This document shows, in pieces, positions 1-5,568 of a DNA stretch of 7,495 nucleotides; the stretch's first letter is position 1, and every line of letters begins with the position of its first letter. The stretch covers positions 1-7,495 of the forward strand of contig CANBFZ010000081.1 in NCBI GenBank assembly GCA_947367725.1, given 5' to 3'. The notes beneath the pieces are model-generated. The model was not told where the DNA came from. It did no database searches and saw only the letters and a program-made list of their open reading frames with translations. Source of the stretch: an uncultured Eubacterium sp. (lineage in GTDB: Bacteria > Bacillota > Clostridia > Peptostreptococcales > Anaerovoracaceae). Position numbers and translations under genes: made by a program.

Positions 1-72
1 ATGCTGTCTGACCATTAATATTCTTTTTCTCTCCACATCAGGAATGACTACTCTGACACCGCCTACCCACAT
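1..72 (-). CDS. Probable Nudix hydrolase, N-terminal 24 codons only (runs off left edge)
   Basis: An open frame starts at ATG (70-72, complement) and stays open to base 1. It encodes MWVGGVRVVIPD followed by VERKRILMVRQH. A hydrophobic strand, a short acidic turn and then R-I-L-M-V-R-Q-H is the usual beginning of a Nudix fold, in which the conserved LLVRQ-type strand precedes the catalytic GX5EX7REUXEEXGU box. That box would lie outside the window, so catalysis and substrate cannot be judged. Translation evidence is good: AGGAG at 80-84 lies 7 nt upstream of the ATG. The start overlaps the last 10 nt of the upstream CHR gene in another frame, which suggests translational coupling at the end of this operon. 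Family assignment rests on a short N-terminus only. A different beta-strand-rich domain is possible, but that this is a real gene start is well supported. Confidence 0.68.
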   Translation of the reverse strand, partial: MWVGGVRVVIPDVERKRILMVRQH

Positions 73-587
73 AATATCGCTCCTAACACACCCGCACCGA
101 CAATTACTGCGATGGGGCTTACTTTAAACTTTCCTGTCAGAATCACCGTTGCAAGCGCAATCACAATCGTCACCGGGTTGAAATCTGCAAAAGCACTCTG
201 CCCCATAAATACCACTGCTGCTGCAATCAGTCCCACAGTCACAGGTCTGATCCCAGCAAAGGCGCCATCGATGATTTTGCTTTCTTTAAATTTATTGATA
301 AAATAGCATACTATAATCACCAGAAGGAAAGACGGCAGTGCCACACCGACCGTCGCCGCCAGCGCCCCGCCATACCCTGCACAGTGAAACCCTACATAGG
401 TTGCCGCATTGACTGCAATGGGACCCGGCGTTACCTGCGAAATCGCTACCAAATTGGAAAATTCATCAGCAGACATCAGCTCAAACTGCTTCGCCCCCTG
501 GTAAATAATCGGGAGCATTGCCATGCCACCACCAAATCCAAACAGTCCAATTCTGGCAAATACAAAGAACAGCTGCAGATAAATCAT
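63..587 (-). CDS. Short-chain CHR (chromate transporter) family subunit, second of pair
   Basis: This 174-residue protein is a single CHR domain, about half the length of classical two-domain ChrA. Family signatures are visible: the N-terminal amphipathic start and FGFGGGMAMLPII block (residues 16-28), the loop Q51-V-T-P54-G55-P56 followed by AVNAATYVG (to residue 66), then GGALAATVGVALPSF (73-87). The rest is hydrophobic helices (about 88-97, 115-131, 138-151, 157-173). Short-chain CHR proteins act as pairs of homologous subunits in the membrane; paired genes of this kind in Bacillus subtilis confer chromate resistance. The start is fixed by an excellent Shine-Dalgarno, GGAGGTGA (594-601), 6 nt before ATG, and its ATGA overlaps the stop of the upstream paralogue, which points to coupled, balanced synthesis. 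The natural substrate in this organism is unknown; chromate or another oxyanion is an inference from the family. Confidence 0.9.
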   Translation of the reverse strand: MIYLQLFFVFARIGLFGFGGGMAMLPIIYQGAKQFELMSADEFSNLVAISQVTPGPIAVNAATYVGFHCAGYGGALAATVGVALPSFLLVIIVCYFINKFKESKIIDGAFAGIRPVTVGLIAAAVVFMGQSAFADFNPVTIVIALATVILTGKFKVSPIAVIVGAGVLGAILCG

Positions 588-1174
588 GTCGATTCACCTC
601 CGTCATCCTTTTTTTGTCTCGCTGAAACAGCCGTATAAACTAGACCTACTGCAATGCCGCCAAGAATCGCCCAGACCGCATTGATCGAAAGCCCTGCAAT
701 CAGTCCAAAGGAAATCAGCGCTACAACCCACTGAAACGGTCCTTTCAGCACCTGTTTTCCTACCTTGTACGCAGAAAAGGCAATCAGCCCTGTGGCGGCA
801 GCTTTAATCCCCAAAAGCGCGCCTTGCACATATTTGCTATCGCCGATCCCCTGCAAAAGCTTAACGATCAAAATGATGATGATAAAGCTGGGGAGGATCA
901 CACCTGCCGTTGCCGTCAATGCCCCCGCAAAACCTTTCTTTTGATGTCCAATATAGGTCGCCATATTAATGGCAACTACGCCTGGCAGTCCTTGGCTGAC
1001 TGCTATGCAGTCCACTGCTTCCTCTTCTGTCATCCAGTGTTTTTCGTCCACTACAATGCCCTGAATCAGGGGAATCATTGCCATGCCGCCGCCGATCGTA
1101 AACAGTCCCAGCTTGAAAAAGGAACAGAACAGCTGAACATATAAATTTTCTTTGATTGAATTGGTTTTGCTCAT
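584..1174 (-). CDS. Short-chain CHR (chromate transporter) family subunit, first of pair
   Basis: This 196-residue single CHR-domain membrane protein is paralogous to the gene that follows it. The two align over FTIGGGMAMIPLI (residues 25-37), the loop Q61-G-L-P64-G65-V66 followed by AINMATYIG (to 76), and GALTATAGVILPSF (84-97), followed by hydrophobic helices at about 98-108, 118-136, 148-162 and 165-182. The conserved PGP loop of the partner reads PGV here, so the subunits are not interchangeable. It ends in a charged tail (SARQKKDDGGEST) that the partner lacks. The pair fits the CHR3N/CHR3C arrangement of Firmicutes, whose subunits are reported to function together. It starts 8 nt after the proS stop, with only a weak purine-rich Shine-Dalgarno (AAGAGAAG overlapping the end of proS), so its translation may depend on ribosomes finishing proS. 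The substrate is probably an oxyanion such as chromate or sulfate (family inference). Confidence 0.9.
   Translation of the reverse strand: MSKTNSIKENLYVQLFCSFFKLGLFTIGGGMAMIPLIQGIVVDEKHWMTEEEAVDCIAVSQGLPGVVAINMATYIGHQKKGFAGALTATAGVILPSFIIIILIVKLLQGIGDSKYVQGALLGIKAAATGLIAFSAYKVGKQVLKGPFQWVVALISFGLIAGLSINAVWAILGGIAVGLVYTAVSARQKKDDGGEST
594..601 (-). promoter_or_regulatory. Strong ribosome binding site of the second CHR gene
   Basis: GGAGGTGA on the minus strand, 6 nt upstream of the ATG at 585-587, is almost a full complement of the 16S 3' end. It lies inside the 3' coding end of the first CHR gene. This allows strong initiation on the second cistron even though the first has a weak site, and it fixes the start codon in the ATGA overlap. 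Confidence 0.8.
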
Positions 1175-1182
1175 GCTCTCAT

Positions 1183-2916
1183 TTACTTCTCTTGATTTAC
1201 AATTTCAATTGCCTTTGCAATTGCTTCACTGACAGAAATCTCGCTCTTCTGCGCATCTCGTCTCAGCTTATATTCTACCTTTTCTTCTCCTGCCAATTTG
1301 CCGACCGTAATTCTAACCGGAATCCCCAGAAGATCTGCGTCCTTAAACTTGACGCCCGGACGTTCTTTTCTATCATCCAGCAGCACTTCTACTTTTGCTG
1401 CTGCCAACGCCTGATAAATCTTCTCAGCAACCGCCGCCTGTACTGCGTCGTCCGGCTTTACCAGCGTAATGATTACATGATAAGGTGCCACAGACATCGG
1501 CCAAATGATCCCGTTTTCATCATGATGTTGTTCGACGACTGCCGCCAAGGTTCTGGTCACGCCAATCCCGTAACATCCCATGACAATCGGCTGCTCTTTT
1601 TGATTTTCATCTATATAGTTTGCACCCATCGCCTCAGAATATTTGGTGCCAAGTTTAAATACCTGCCCCACTTCAATCCCTCTGGCATGCTTCACTGGTG
1701 CACCGCAGATCGGACAAGGATCCCCTGCTTGCAACACTTTCAAATCAGTCACGATATCTCCCTCGTAATCTCTGCCATAATTGACATTTCTCACATGATA
1801 ATCCTTCTGATTGGCGCCTGCACAGAGGTTTGCAAGACCTGGCAATTCACTGTCCACCACGATTTTACAGTCATGCAGTCCACAAGGTCCGGTAAAGCCG
1901 CCTACGCAGCCTGTCGCAGCACCAATTTCGTCCTCATCTGCGAATGCTATGGTATGTTCCGGAATCCCCAGGGCATTGACCAGTTTAATCATATTCAGTT
2001 CTCTGTCCCCTCTGATAAAGGCTGCAACATACCCGTTCTCTTCATTGGTTTCTTCATCATAGGTCACGAAAAGCAGCGCTTTTATTGTATCTTTGGCTTC
2101 CATGCCGAGGCATCCTGCTACCTCTTCAATGGTCTTTGCATCCGGTGTATGCACTTTTTCCATCGGCAGCATTTCTGCACCGGTTTGCGCCGGTGCGTCC
2201 ACACACGCTGCGCGTTCTGTGGTCGCTGCCATCGCGCAATGTTCACAGTATGCGATTTCGCTTTCACCAACTTCAGCCAGCGCAGTAAACTCGTGAGAGT
2301 TGCTGCCGCCAATTGCGCCGGTATCTGCTTCTACCGGTCTGAAGGTTAGACCGCAGCGAGTAAAGATTCTATCATACGCATCGTACATGGTGCGATAGCT
2401 TTCATCCAGTCCCGCAAAATCTTTATCAAAGGAGTATGCATCCTTCATGATGAACTCTCTGCTGCGCATCAGACCGAACCGCGGTCTTGCCTCATCTCTA
2501 TATTTCGTCTGAATCTGATATAGATTCATCGGCAGCTGTCGATAAGAAGATACGTCATTTCTGATCACATCGGTAAAGATTTCTTCGTGAGTCGGTCCCA
2601 GACAGAAGTCTCTGCCGTTTCTGTCCTTTAGTCTCCAAAGTTCAGGCCCGTAGGCATACCATCTGCCAGACTCCTCCCAAAGTTCCGCTGGCTGCACTGC
2701 CGACATGTGGATTTCCTGTGCACCCGTGGCGTCCATTTCTTCGCGGACAATTTCTTCAATCTTTCTAACGGAGCGCCAGCCTAGCGGCATAAAACCGTAA
2801 ACACCAGAAACCAGCTTACGGATCATCCCTGTCCTGAGCAGCAGAATATGGCTTGCAATTTCTGCTTCATTTGGTACTTCTCGCAAAGTTTTTATATGCA
2901 TTTTTGATAATTTCAT
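1183..2916 (-). CDS. proS: Prolyl-tRNA synthetase (bacterial type, with editing domain)
   Basis: This cytoplasmic class II aminoacyl-tRNA synthetase charges tRNA-Pro with proline using ATP. At 577 residues it has the full length of bacterial-type ProRS. The order is: N-terminal catalytic half with FMPLGW (residues 42-47) and RxxR-type motif 2 within [28 protein letters not shown] (137-164); the INS/YbaK-like domain that hydrolyses Ala-tRNA-Pro, about 225-395, with lysine in DTIKALLF at residue 279, the position known to be critical in the E. coli enzyme; catalytic motif 3 in [17 protein letters not shown] (447-463); and a C-terminal anticodon-binding domain (about 475-577, [20 protein letters not shown]). 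Two CxxC pairs flank the insertion (C224/C227 and C401/C404) and could bind metal (inference). The start is supported by AAAGGA at 2929-2934. It lies 30 nt after ispDF with no T-box or terminator between, so it is expressed from the upstream promoter. Confidence 0.98.
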   Translation of the reverse strand: MKLSKMHIKTLREVPNEAEIASHILLLRTGMIRKLVSGVYGFMPLGWRSVRKIEEIVREEMDATGAQEIHMSAVQPAELWEESGRWYAYGPELWRLKDRNGRDFCLGPTHEEIFTDVIRNDVSSYRQLPMNLYQIQTKYRDEARPRFGLMRSREFIMKDAYSFDKDFAGLDESYRTMYDAYDRIFTRCGLTFRPVEADTGAIGGSNSHEFTALAEVGESEIAYCEHCAMAATTERAACVDAPAQTGAEMLPMEKVHTPDAKTIEEVAGCLGMEAKDTIKALLFVTYDEETNEENGYVAAFIRGDRELNMIKLVNALGIPEHTIAFADEDEIGAATGCVGGFTGPCGLHDCKIVVDSELPGLANLCAGANQKDYHVRNVNYGRDYEGDIVTDLKVLQAGDPCPICGAPVKHARGIEVGQVFKLGTKYSEAMGANYIDENQKEQPIVMGCYGIGVTRTLAAVVEQHHDENGIIWPMSVAPYHVIITLVKPDDAVQAAVAEKIYQALAAAKVEVLLDDRKERPGVKFKDADLLGIPVRITVGKLAGEEKVEYKLRRDAQKSEISVSEAIAKAIEIVNQEK

Positions 2917-2946
2917 AATGATTCACGTTCCTTTCTGCATCTGCAC

Positions 2947-4092
2947 TTACCGGGTCAGCAGACAAACTGCCTCTGCAGCAATCCCCTCTCCTCTGCCGGT
3001 AAAGCCCAGTTTTTCTGTTGTCGTTGCTTTGATACTGATCTTACTTTCGGGCACCTTTAGGGTCTTAGCAAGGTTCTTTCGCATCTGCCCTATATACGGT
3101 GCCAGCTTGGGTCGCTGACACACCACTGTCACATCTGCATTGCCAAGGGTGTATCCTGCCGCTGCCACAACCTGCGCAGTCTTCTCTAAAAGGCGCAGGC
3201 TGGAAATACCGCTGTAGGCTGCATCACTGTCTGGAAACAGCTGCCCGATATCTCCCAGCGCCGCCGCGCCCAACATAGCATCCATCAAAGCATGGGTCAG
3301 TACATCCGCATCGGAATGCCCCAGAAGTCCTTTCTCATAGGGGACTTCCACCCCGCCCAGTACTAACTTTCTATCTTCTGTCAGCCGGTGCACATCATAG
3401 CCCGTGCCGATTCTCATCTCCATCTGTAAATCCTCCGGCGTTGTAATCTTTAGATTCGTGTATTCCCCTTCGACGATGGCTACCTGCTGCCCAACTCGTT
3501 CTGCAAGACTCGCATCATCTGTACCATAAAATCCATCCGCCATCGCCTGGCTATACGCCTTCTCAATCAGATTAAAACGAAATGCCTGCGGCGTCTGCAC
3601 ACAGCAAAGCTGACTGCGGTCAAGGGTGCCTTCTTCTCTGTGCCGAATGGTATCCTTCGGTGCAACAGCAGGAATTGCCGCGCCCGTTTCTTTTGCTTTC
3701 TCCGCAACCTTTTGAATCAGCGCATCGCTGACATACGGTCTTGCGCCATCATGAATGAGCACAATACTATCATCCGCCGCCCCATTGTGCCGCAAATGCT
3801 GCATTCCGTTCCAGATGGAATCCTGGCGTTCTTTGCCGCCAGCCACAATCTGCACCCGTCCTTGCGCGATTGCACTGGTAAACATCTGGCGGCAACGCTC
3901 TAAATCGTCACTGCCTGTTACAATCACAATGGTTTCAATGCCCGGGAGGGCTAAAAACCTGTCGGCAGTCATTTCCAGCATTGTTTTTCCGCCAATTTGT
4001 AGAAACTGTTTGGGTACAGCAGACGCCATTCGCTTTCCGGCACCAGCAGCACCGATCACGGCATACACTTTGGTCTCTTCTTCTATCATCAT
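2947..4092 (-). CDS. ispDF: Bifunctional IspD-IspF: MEP cytidylyltransferase / MECDP synthase
   Basis: A single 381-residue protein carries two cytoplasmic enzymes of the MEP isoprenoid pathway. Residues about 8-224 are IspD, which joins CTP and MEP to give CDP-ME. Visible marks are the nucleotide-binding GAAGAGKRM (14-22), GGKERQDSIWNGM (85-97), IHDGARPY (113-120), PAVAPKDTIR (141-150) and the end NLKITTPEDL (213-222). Residues 226-381 are IspF, which cyclises CDP-ME 2-phosphate to MECDP. Metal ligands D233, H235 and H267 keep the spacing of E. coli D8/H10/H42, and KATTTEKLGFTGRGEG (355-370) is intact. IspF starts directly at MRIGTGYDVH with essentially no linker. The intervening kinase IspE is not in this window. 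The start is MM at 4087-4092 with only a weak purine-rich site; either Met could be used. It lies 21 nt after the yacL-like gene. Confidence 0.97.
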   Translation of the reverse strand: MMIEEETKVYAVIGAAGAGKRMASAVPKQFLQIGGKTMLEMTADRFLALPGIETIVIVTGSDDLERCRQMFTSAIAQGRVQIVAGGKERQDSIWNGMQHLRHNGAADDSIVLIHDGARPYVSDALIQKVAEKAKETGAAIPAVAPKDTIRHREEGTLDRSQLCCVQTPQAFRFNLIEKAYSQAMADGFYGTDDASLAERVGQQVAIVEGEYTNLKITTPEDLQMEMRIGTGYDVHRLTEDRKLVLGGVEVPYEKGLLGHSDADVLTHALMDAMLGAAALGDIGQLFPDSDAAYSGISSLRLLEKTAQVVAAAGYTLGNADVTVVCQRPKLAPYIGQMRKNLAKTLKVPESKISIKATTTEKLGFTGRGEGIAAEAVCLLTR

Positions 4093-4113
4093 CTATCTTT
4101 CGTTTGCATCAAA

Positions 4114-5256
4114 TTAACGTTTCAGTCTACCAAAAATCATTCTGCCTGCAGACGTCTGCAGCACACTGGTCACATTGATGCGCGTAGTCTTTCCAATCAT
4201 CCTTCTGCCGTCTTCTACGACAATCATGGTCCCGTCATCCAGATAAGCAATAGCCTGACTGTTATCCTTACCCTGTTTTACAAGCGTCACCGTCATCTCC
4301 TCACCTGGCAGCACCACCGGTTTCAGCGTGTTGGCCAGCTCATTGATATTGAGAACGCCCACCCCGTTGATGGTTGCCACCTTATTCAAGTTGAAGTCAT
4401 TGGTGACCACTTTGCCGTTCATCAGCTGCGCCAACTTCAGCAGTTTTACATCCACCTCCGGAATTTCTCGCAGGGATTTTTCATTATCTGTGTTATAAAT
4501 CTCAATCCCGTAGTCATCCTGAATCTTGTTGAGAATATCCAAGCCTCGTCTGCCTCTGGTTCGTTTCAGCGAATCAGAAGAGTCCGCAATATGACGCAGT
4601 TCTACTAACACAAATTCAGGGATCACGATGGGTCCTTCCAAAAATCCGGTTTTCATAATTTCTGCAATCCGACCGTCGATGATCACACTGGTATCAAAAA
4701 TCTTGGGCACACCGTCACTTTTTTTCCGACCTTTGCTGAACAGAGGCGTTTCCTGGTTCTGCTGACCTCCCTGTGCCATTTGCGAATTCTGTCTACGCCC
4801 GTTCATAAAGAGTCTGAAAATCTCACTGCTCTTCTTGGTTGCAACAACAACGCCCAGATACCCCAGTGAAACATACGTGATAATGGTCAAGCTGGTATAC
4901 AGGTACACGTTTCTGACCGTTGCATAAATCTGTGTTAACAGCAGCGCAATCAGAAGCCCCAATATCAAGCCTGCCACCCCCGTAAGCAAATCCTTTGCGG
5001 ATACGCCCCGAAGATCATCTTCGATATTATCTGCTACTTTTACACTCTGCCGTCTGATCGCCGGTGTCAATCGGAAAAAAATAATTCCAAATATAATAGC
5101 AAAAACGATTCCGATTCCAATCTGCTGTCCTTCCGTAAAAGTCGCGTCCAGATTGTTGCCACTCTTAGAATACCAAAGTCCCAGCAGCTCAAAAAAACCG
5201 TAACCCACGATTGCACCTAACAATGTAACTAATCCTCTGGTTAGTTTCTTAAACAT
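4114..5256 (-). CDS. yacL: Membrane-anchored PIN/TRAM-domain protein (YacL family)
   Basis: This 380-residue protein has four predicted membrane segments (about 7-28, 46-62, 90-110, 119-139), then a hydrophilic Gln/Lys-rich linker (153-182), a PIN nuclease-fold domain (184-306) and a C-terminal TRAM-like beta domain (about 311-375). PIN acidic residues are in place: D188 and D194 (FDTSVIIDGR), E219 (VLVELRH), D269 (EVDVKLLKLA) and D287 (VTNDFNLNKVA), so metal-dependent RNase or DNase chemistry is plausible; TRAM domains bind RNA. The exact role of YacL proteins is not established. The start at 5254-5256 is chosen because AAGGAGGA (5264-5271) sits 7 nt upstream and the protein then begins MFKKLTRG just before the first helix. 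An in-frame ATG at 5341-5343 would add 29 unconserved-looking residues without a good Shine-Dalgarno. It is the first gene of the operon; yacL next to ispD/ispF is a known Firmicute arrangement. Confidence 0.93.
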   Translation of the reverse strand: MFKKLTRGLVTLLGAIVGYGFFELLGLWYSKSGNNLDATFTEGQQIGIGIVFAIIFGIIFFRLTPAIRRQSVKVADNIEDDLRGVSAKDLLTGVAGLILGLLIALLLTQIYATVRNVYLYTSLTIITYVSLGYLGVVVATKKSSEIFRLFMNGRRQNSQMAQGGQQNQETPLFSKGRKKSDGVPKIFDTSVIIDGRIAEIMKTGFLEGPIVIPEFVLVELRHIADSSDSLKRTRGRRGLDILNKIQDDYGIEIYNTDNEKSLREIPEVDVKLLKLAQLMNGKVVTNDFNLNKVATINGVGVLNINELANTLKPVVLPGEEMTVTLVKQGKDNSQAIAYLDDGTMIVVEDGRRMIGKTTRINVTSVLQTSAGRMIFGRLKR

Positions 5257-5263
5257 AAATTTG

Positions 5264-5271
5264 TCCTCCTT
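5264..5271 (-). promoter_or_regulatory. Ribosome binding site that sets the yacL-like start
   Basis: AAGGAGGA on the minus strand, 7 nt before ATG 5254-5256. It is the only strong site upstream, and it argues against the longer in-frame start at 5343, which has no suitably spaced Shine-Dalgarno. Confidence 0.8.
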
Positions 5272-5330
5272 CCCTTTTAAATGTAAGTATAGCGTGCGTT
5301 TCAGCAAGCTGGGTGAGTAATCAATATGCA

Positions 5331-5373
5331 TCCCTCCCTGCATGATTCGCCGGCAGGAGAGTCCTAATCTCCC
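5331..5373 (-). promoter_or_regulatory. Structured leader of the yacL operon: two mutually exclusive hairpins
   Basis: In the transcript, GGGAGA (5368-5373) can pair with UCUCCU (5355-5360) over a 7-nt loop. Alternatively, the stretch ending in CCUGC (5353-5361) can pair with GCAGGGAGG (5333-5341), with five strong pairs next to the 11-nt loop and then wobbles and one mismatch. Both use 5355-5360, so they cannot form together. No poly-U tract follows, so this is not an intrinsic terminator. A regulatory role is inference; no known riboswitch class is recognised. Confidence 0.35.
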
Positions 5374-5380
5374 ACTTTAC

Positions 5381-5390
5381 ATCTATAGAT
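5381..5390. repeat. 10-bp palindrome at the predicted yacL transcription start
   Basis: ATCTATAGAT is a perfect palindrome beginning 2 bp downstream of the -10 element. It spans the predicted transcription start near 5386. It could be a small operator or only a chance AT-rich palindrome; it does not extend beyond 10 bp. Confidence 0.3.
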
Positions 5391-5392
5391 AC

Positions 5393-5421
5393 AGTATAGG
5401 CATTTCTGCAAGCTGTGTCAA
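5393..5421 (-). promoter_or_regulatory. Sigma-A-type promoter of the yacL-ispDF-proS-chr-Nudix operon
   Basis: On the minus strand, TTGACA (5416-5421) and TATACT (5393-5398) are separated by exactly 17 bp: a perfect -35 and a five-of-six -10 at optimal spacing. Transcription should start near 5386, giving a leader of about 130 nt before the yacL-like ATG. It is the only strong promoter I found for the minus-strand genes, and no other intergenic space downstream is large enough for one, so it probably drives the whole operon. Confidence 0.85.
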
Positions 5422-5433
5422 CCCTCGTACCGG

Positions 5434-5477
5434 TATAAATTTCTTGTGAATTCTATGTGAATTGTGTTAAAATTAAC
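5434..5477 (+). promoter_or_regulatory. 11-bp-phased direct repeats, candidate OmpR/PhoB-type operator
   Basis: TGTGAATT occurs exactly at 5445-5452 and again at 5456-5463, an 11-bp offset. Degenerate copies continue the phase on both sides: TATAAATT at 5434-5441 (6 of 8) and TTAAAATT at 5467-5474 (5 of 8). OmpR/PhoB-family regulators bind as head-to-tail dimers on direct repeats about one helical turn (10-11 bp) apart, and this gene cluster encodes such a regulator immediately downstream. The repeats overlap the -35 and spacer of its promoter, which fits autoregulation. The two outer copies are AT-rich and weaker evidence. Confidence 0.6.
5444..5473 (+). promoter_or_regulatory. Promoter of the response regulator / histidine kinase operon
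   Basis: TTGTGA (5444-5449), an 18-bp spacer and TAAAAT (5468-5473), with an upstream TG making an extended -10 (TGTTAAAAT, 5465-5473). The predicted start is near 5480, leaving an untranslated leader of about 90 nt. The -35 is imperfect and overlaps the TGTGAATT repeats, as expected of an activator-dependent or autoregulated promoter. Confidence 0.65.
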
Positions 5478-5483
5478 TATATA

Positions 5484-5541
5484 GTTTTCATGAAACGAAC
5501 ACAATGAAAAGGTATGATGTAATTGCGTACATGAAAAGATA
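5484..5541 (+). repeat. Leader repeats: TTTCATGAAA palindrome and ATGAAAAGRTA direct repeats
   Basis: TTTCATGAAA (5486-5495) is a perfect 10-bp palindrome just after the predicted start of the regulator transcript. ATGAAAAGGTA (5504-5514) and ATGAAAAGATA (5531-5541) match at 10 of 11 positions, 27 bp apart; a third, weaker ATGAAACGAAC begins at 5490. No coding frame or stable hairpin explains them. They may be chance in an A-rich leader. Confidence 0.3.
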
Positions 5542-5555
5542 CACCACACATCAAG

Positions 5556-5561
5556 AGGAGG
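5556..5561 (+). promoter_or_regulatory. Ribosome binding site of the response regulator
   Basis: AGGAGG lies 7 nt upstream of ATG 5569-5571. It is a textbook site that fixes the start and implies efficient translation. Confidence 0.85.
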
Positions 5562-5568
5562 ATGACTT

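Noticed and set aside
1175..1182. Terminator between proS and the CHR genes
   Set aside because: The gap is 8 nt, with no inverted repeat and no T-run.
1156..2349. Long plus-strand open frame (397 codons) opposite proS
   Set aside because: It is antisense to the strongly conserved proS. Its translation is rich in Cys, His and Phe with no domain, and it lacks a convincing Shine-Dalgarno. It is a shadow of proS codon use.
2917..2946. T-box riboswitch upstream of proS
   Set aside because: The gap to ispDF is only 30 nt, with no specifier stem, T-box sequence or terminator; proS is read from the upstream promoter.
3640..4178. Three plus-strand open frames opposite ispDF and the end of the yacL-like gene
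   Set aside because: They overlap one another and run antisense to conserved IspD motifs; no domain or ribosome site supports them.
5286..5291. Second TATACT on the minus strand, possible extra -10 close to the yacL-like gene
   Set aside because: No -35 lies at 16-18 bp: the nearest TTG hexamer is only 10 bp away, and there is no extended -10 TG.
5257..5343. N-terminal extension of the YacL-like protein to ATG 5343 (29 more residues)
   Set aside because: The ATG has no properly spaced Shine-Dalgarno and lies within the hairpin region, whereas ATG 5256 has AAGGAGGA 7 nt upstream and begins just before the first membrane helix.
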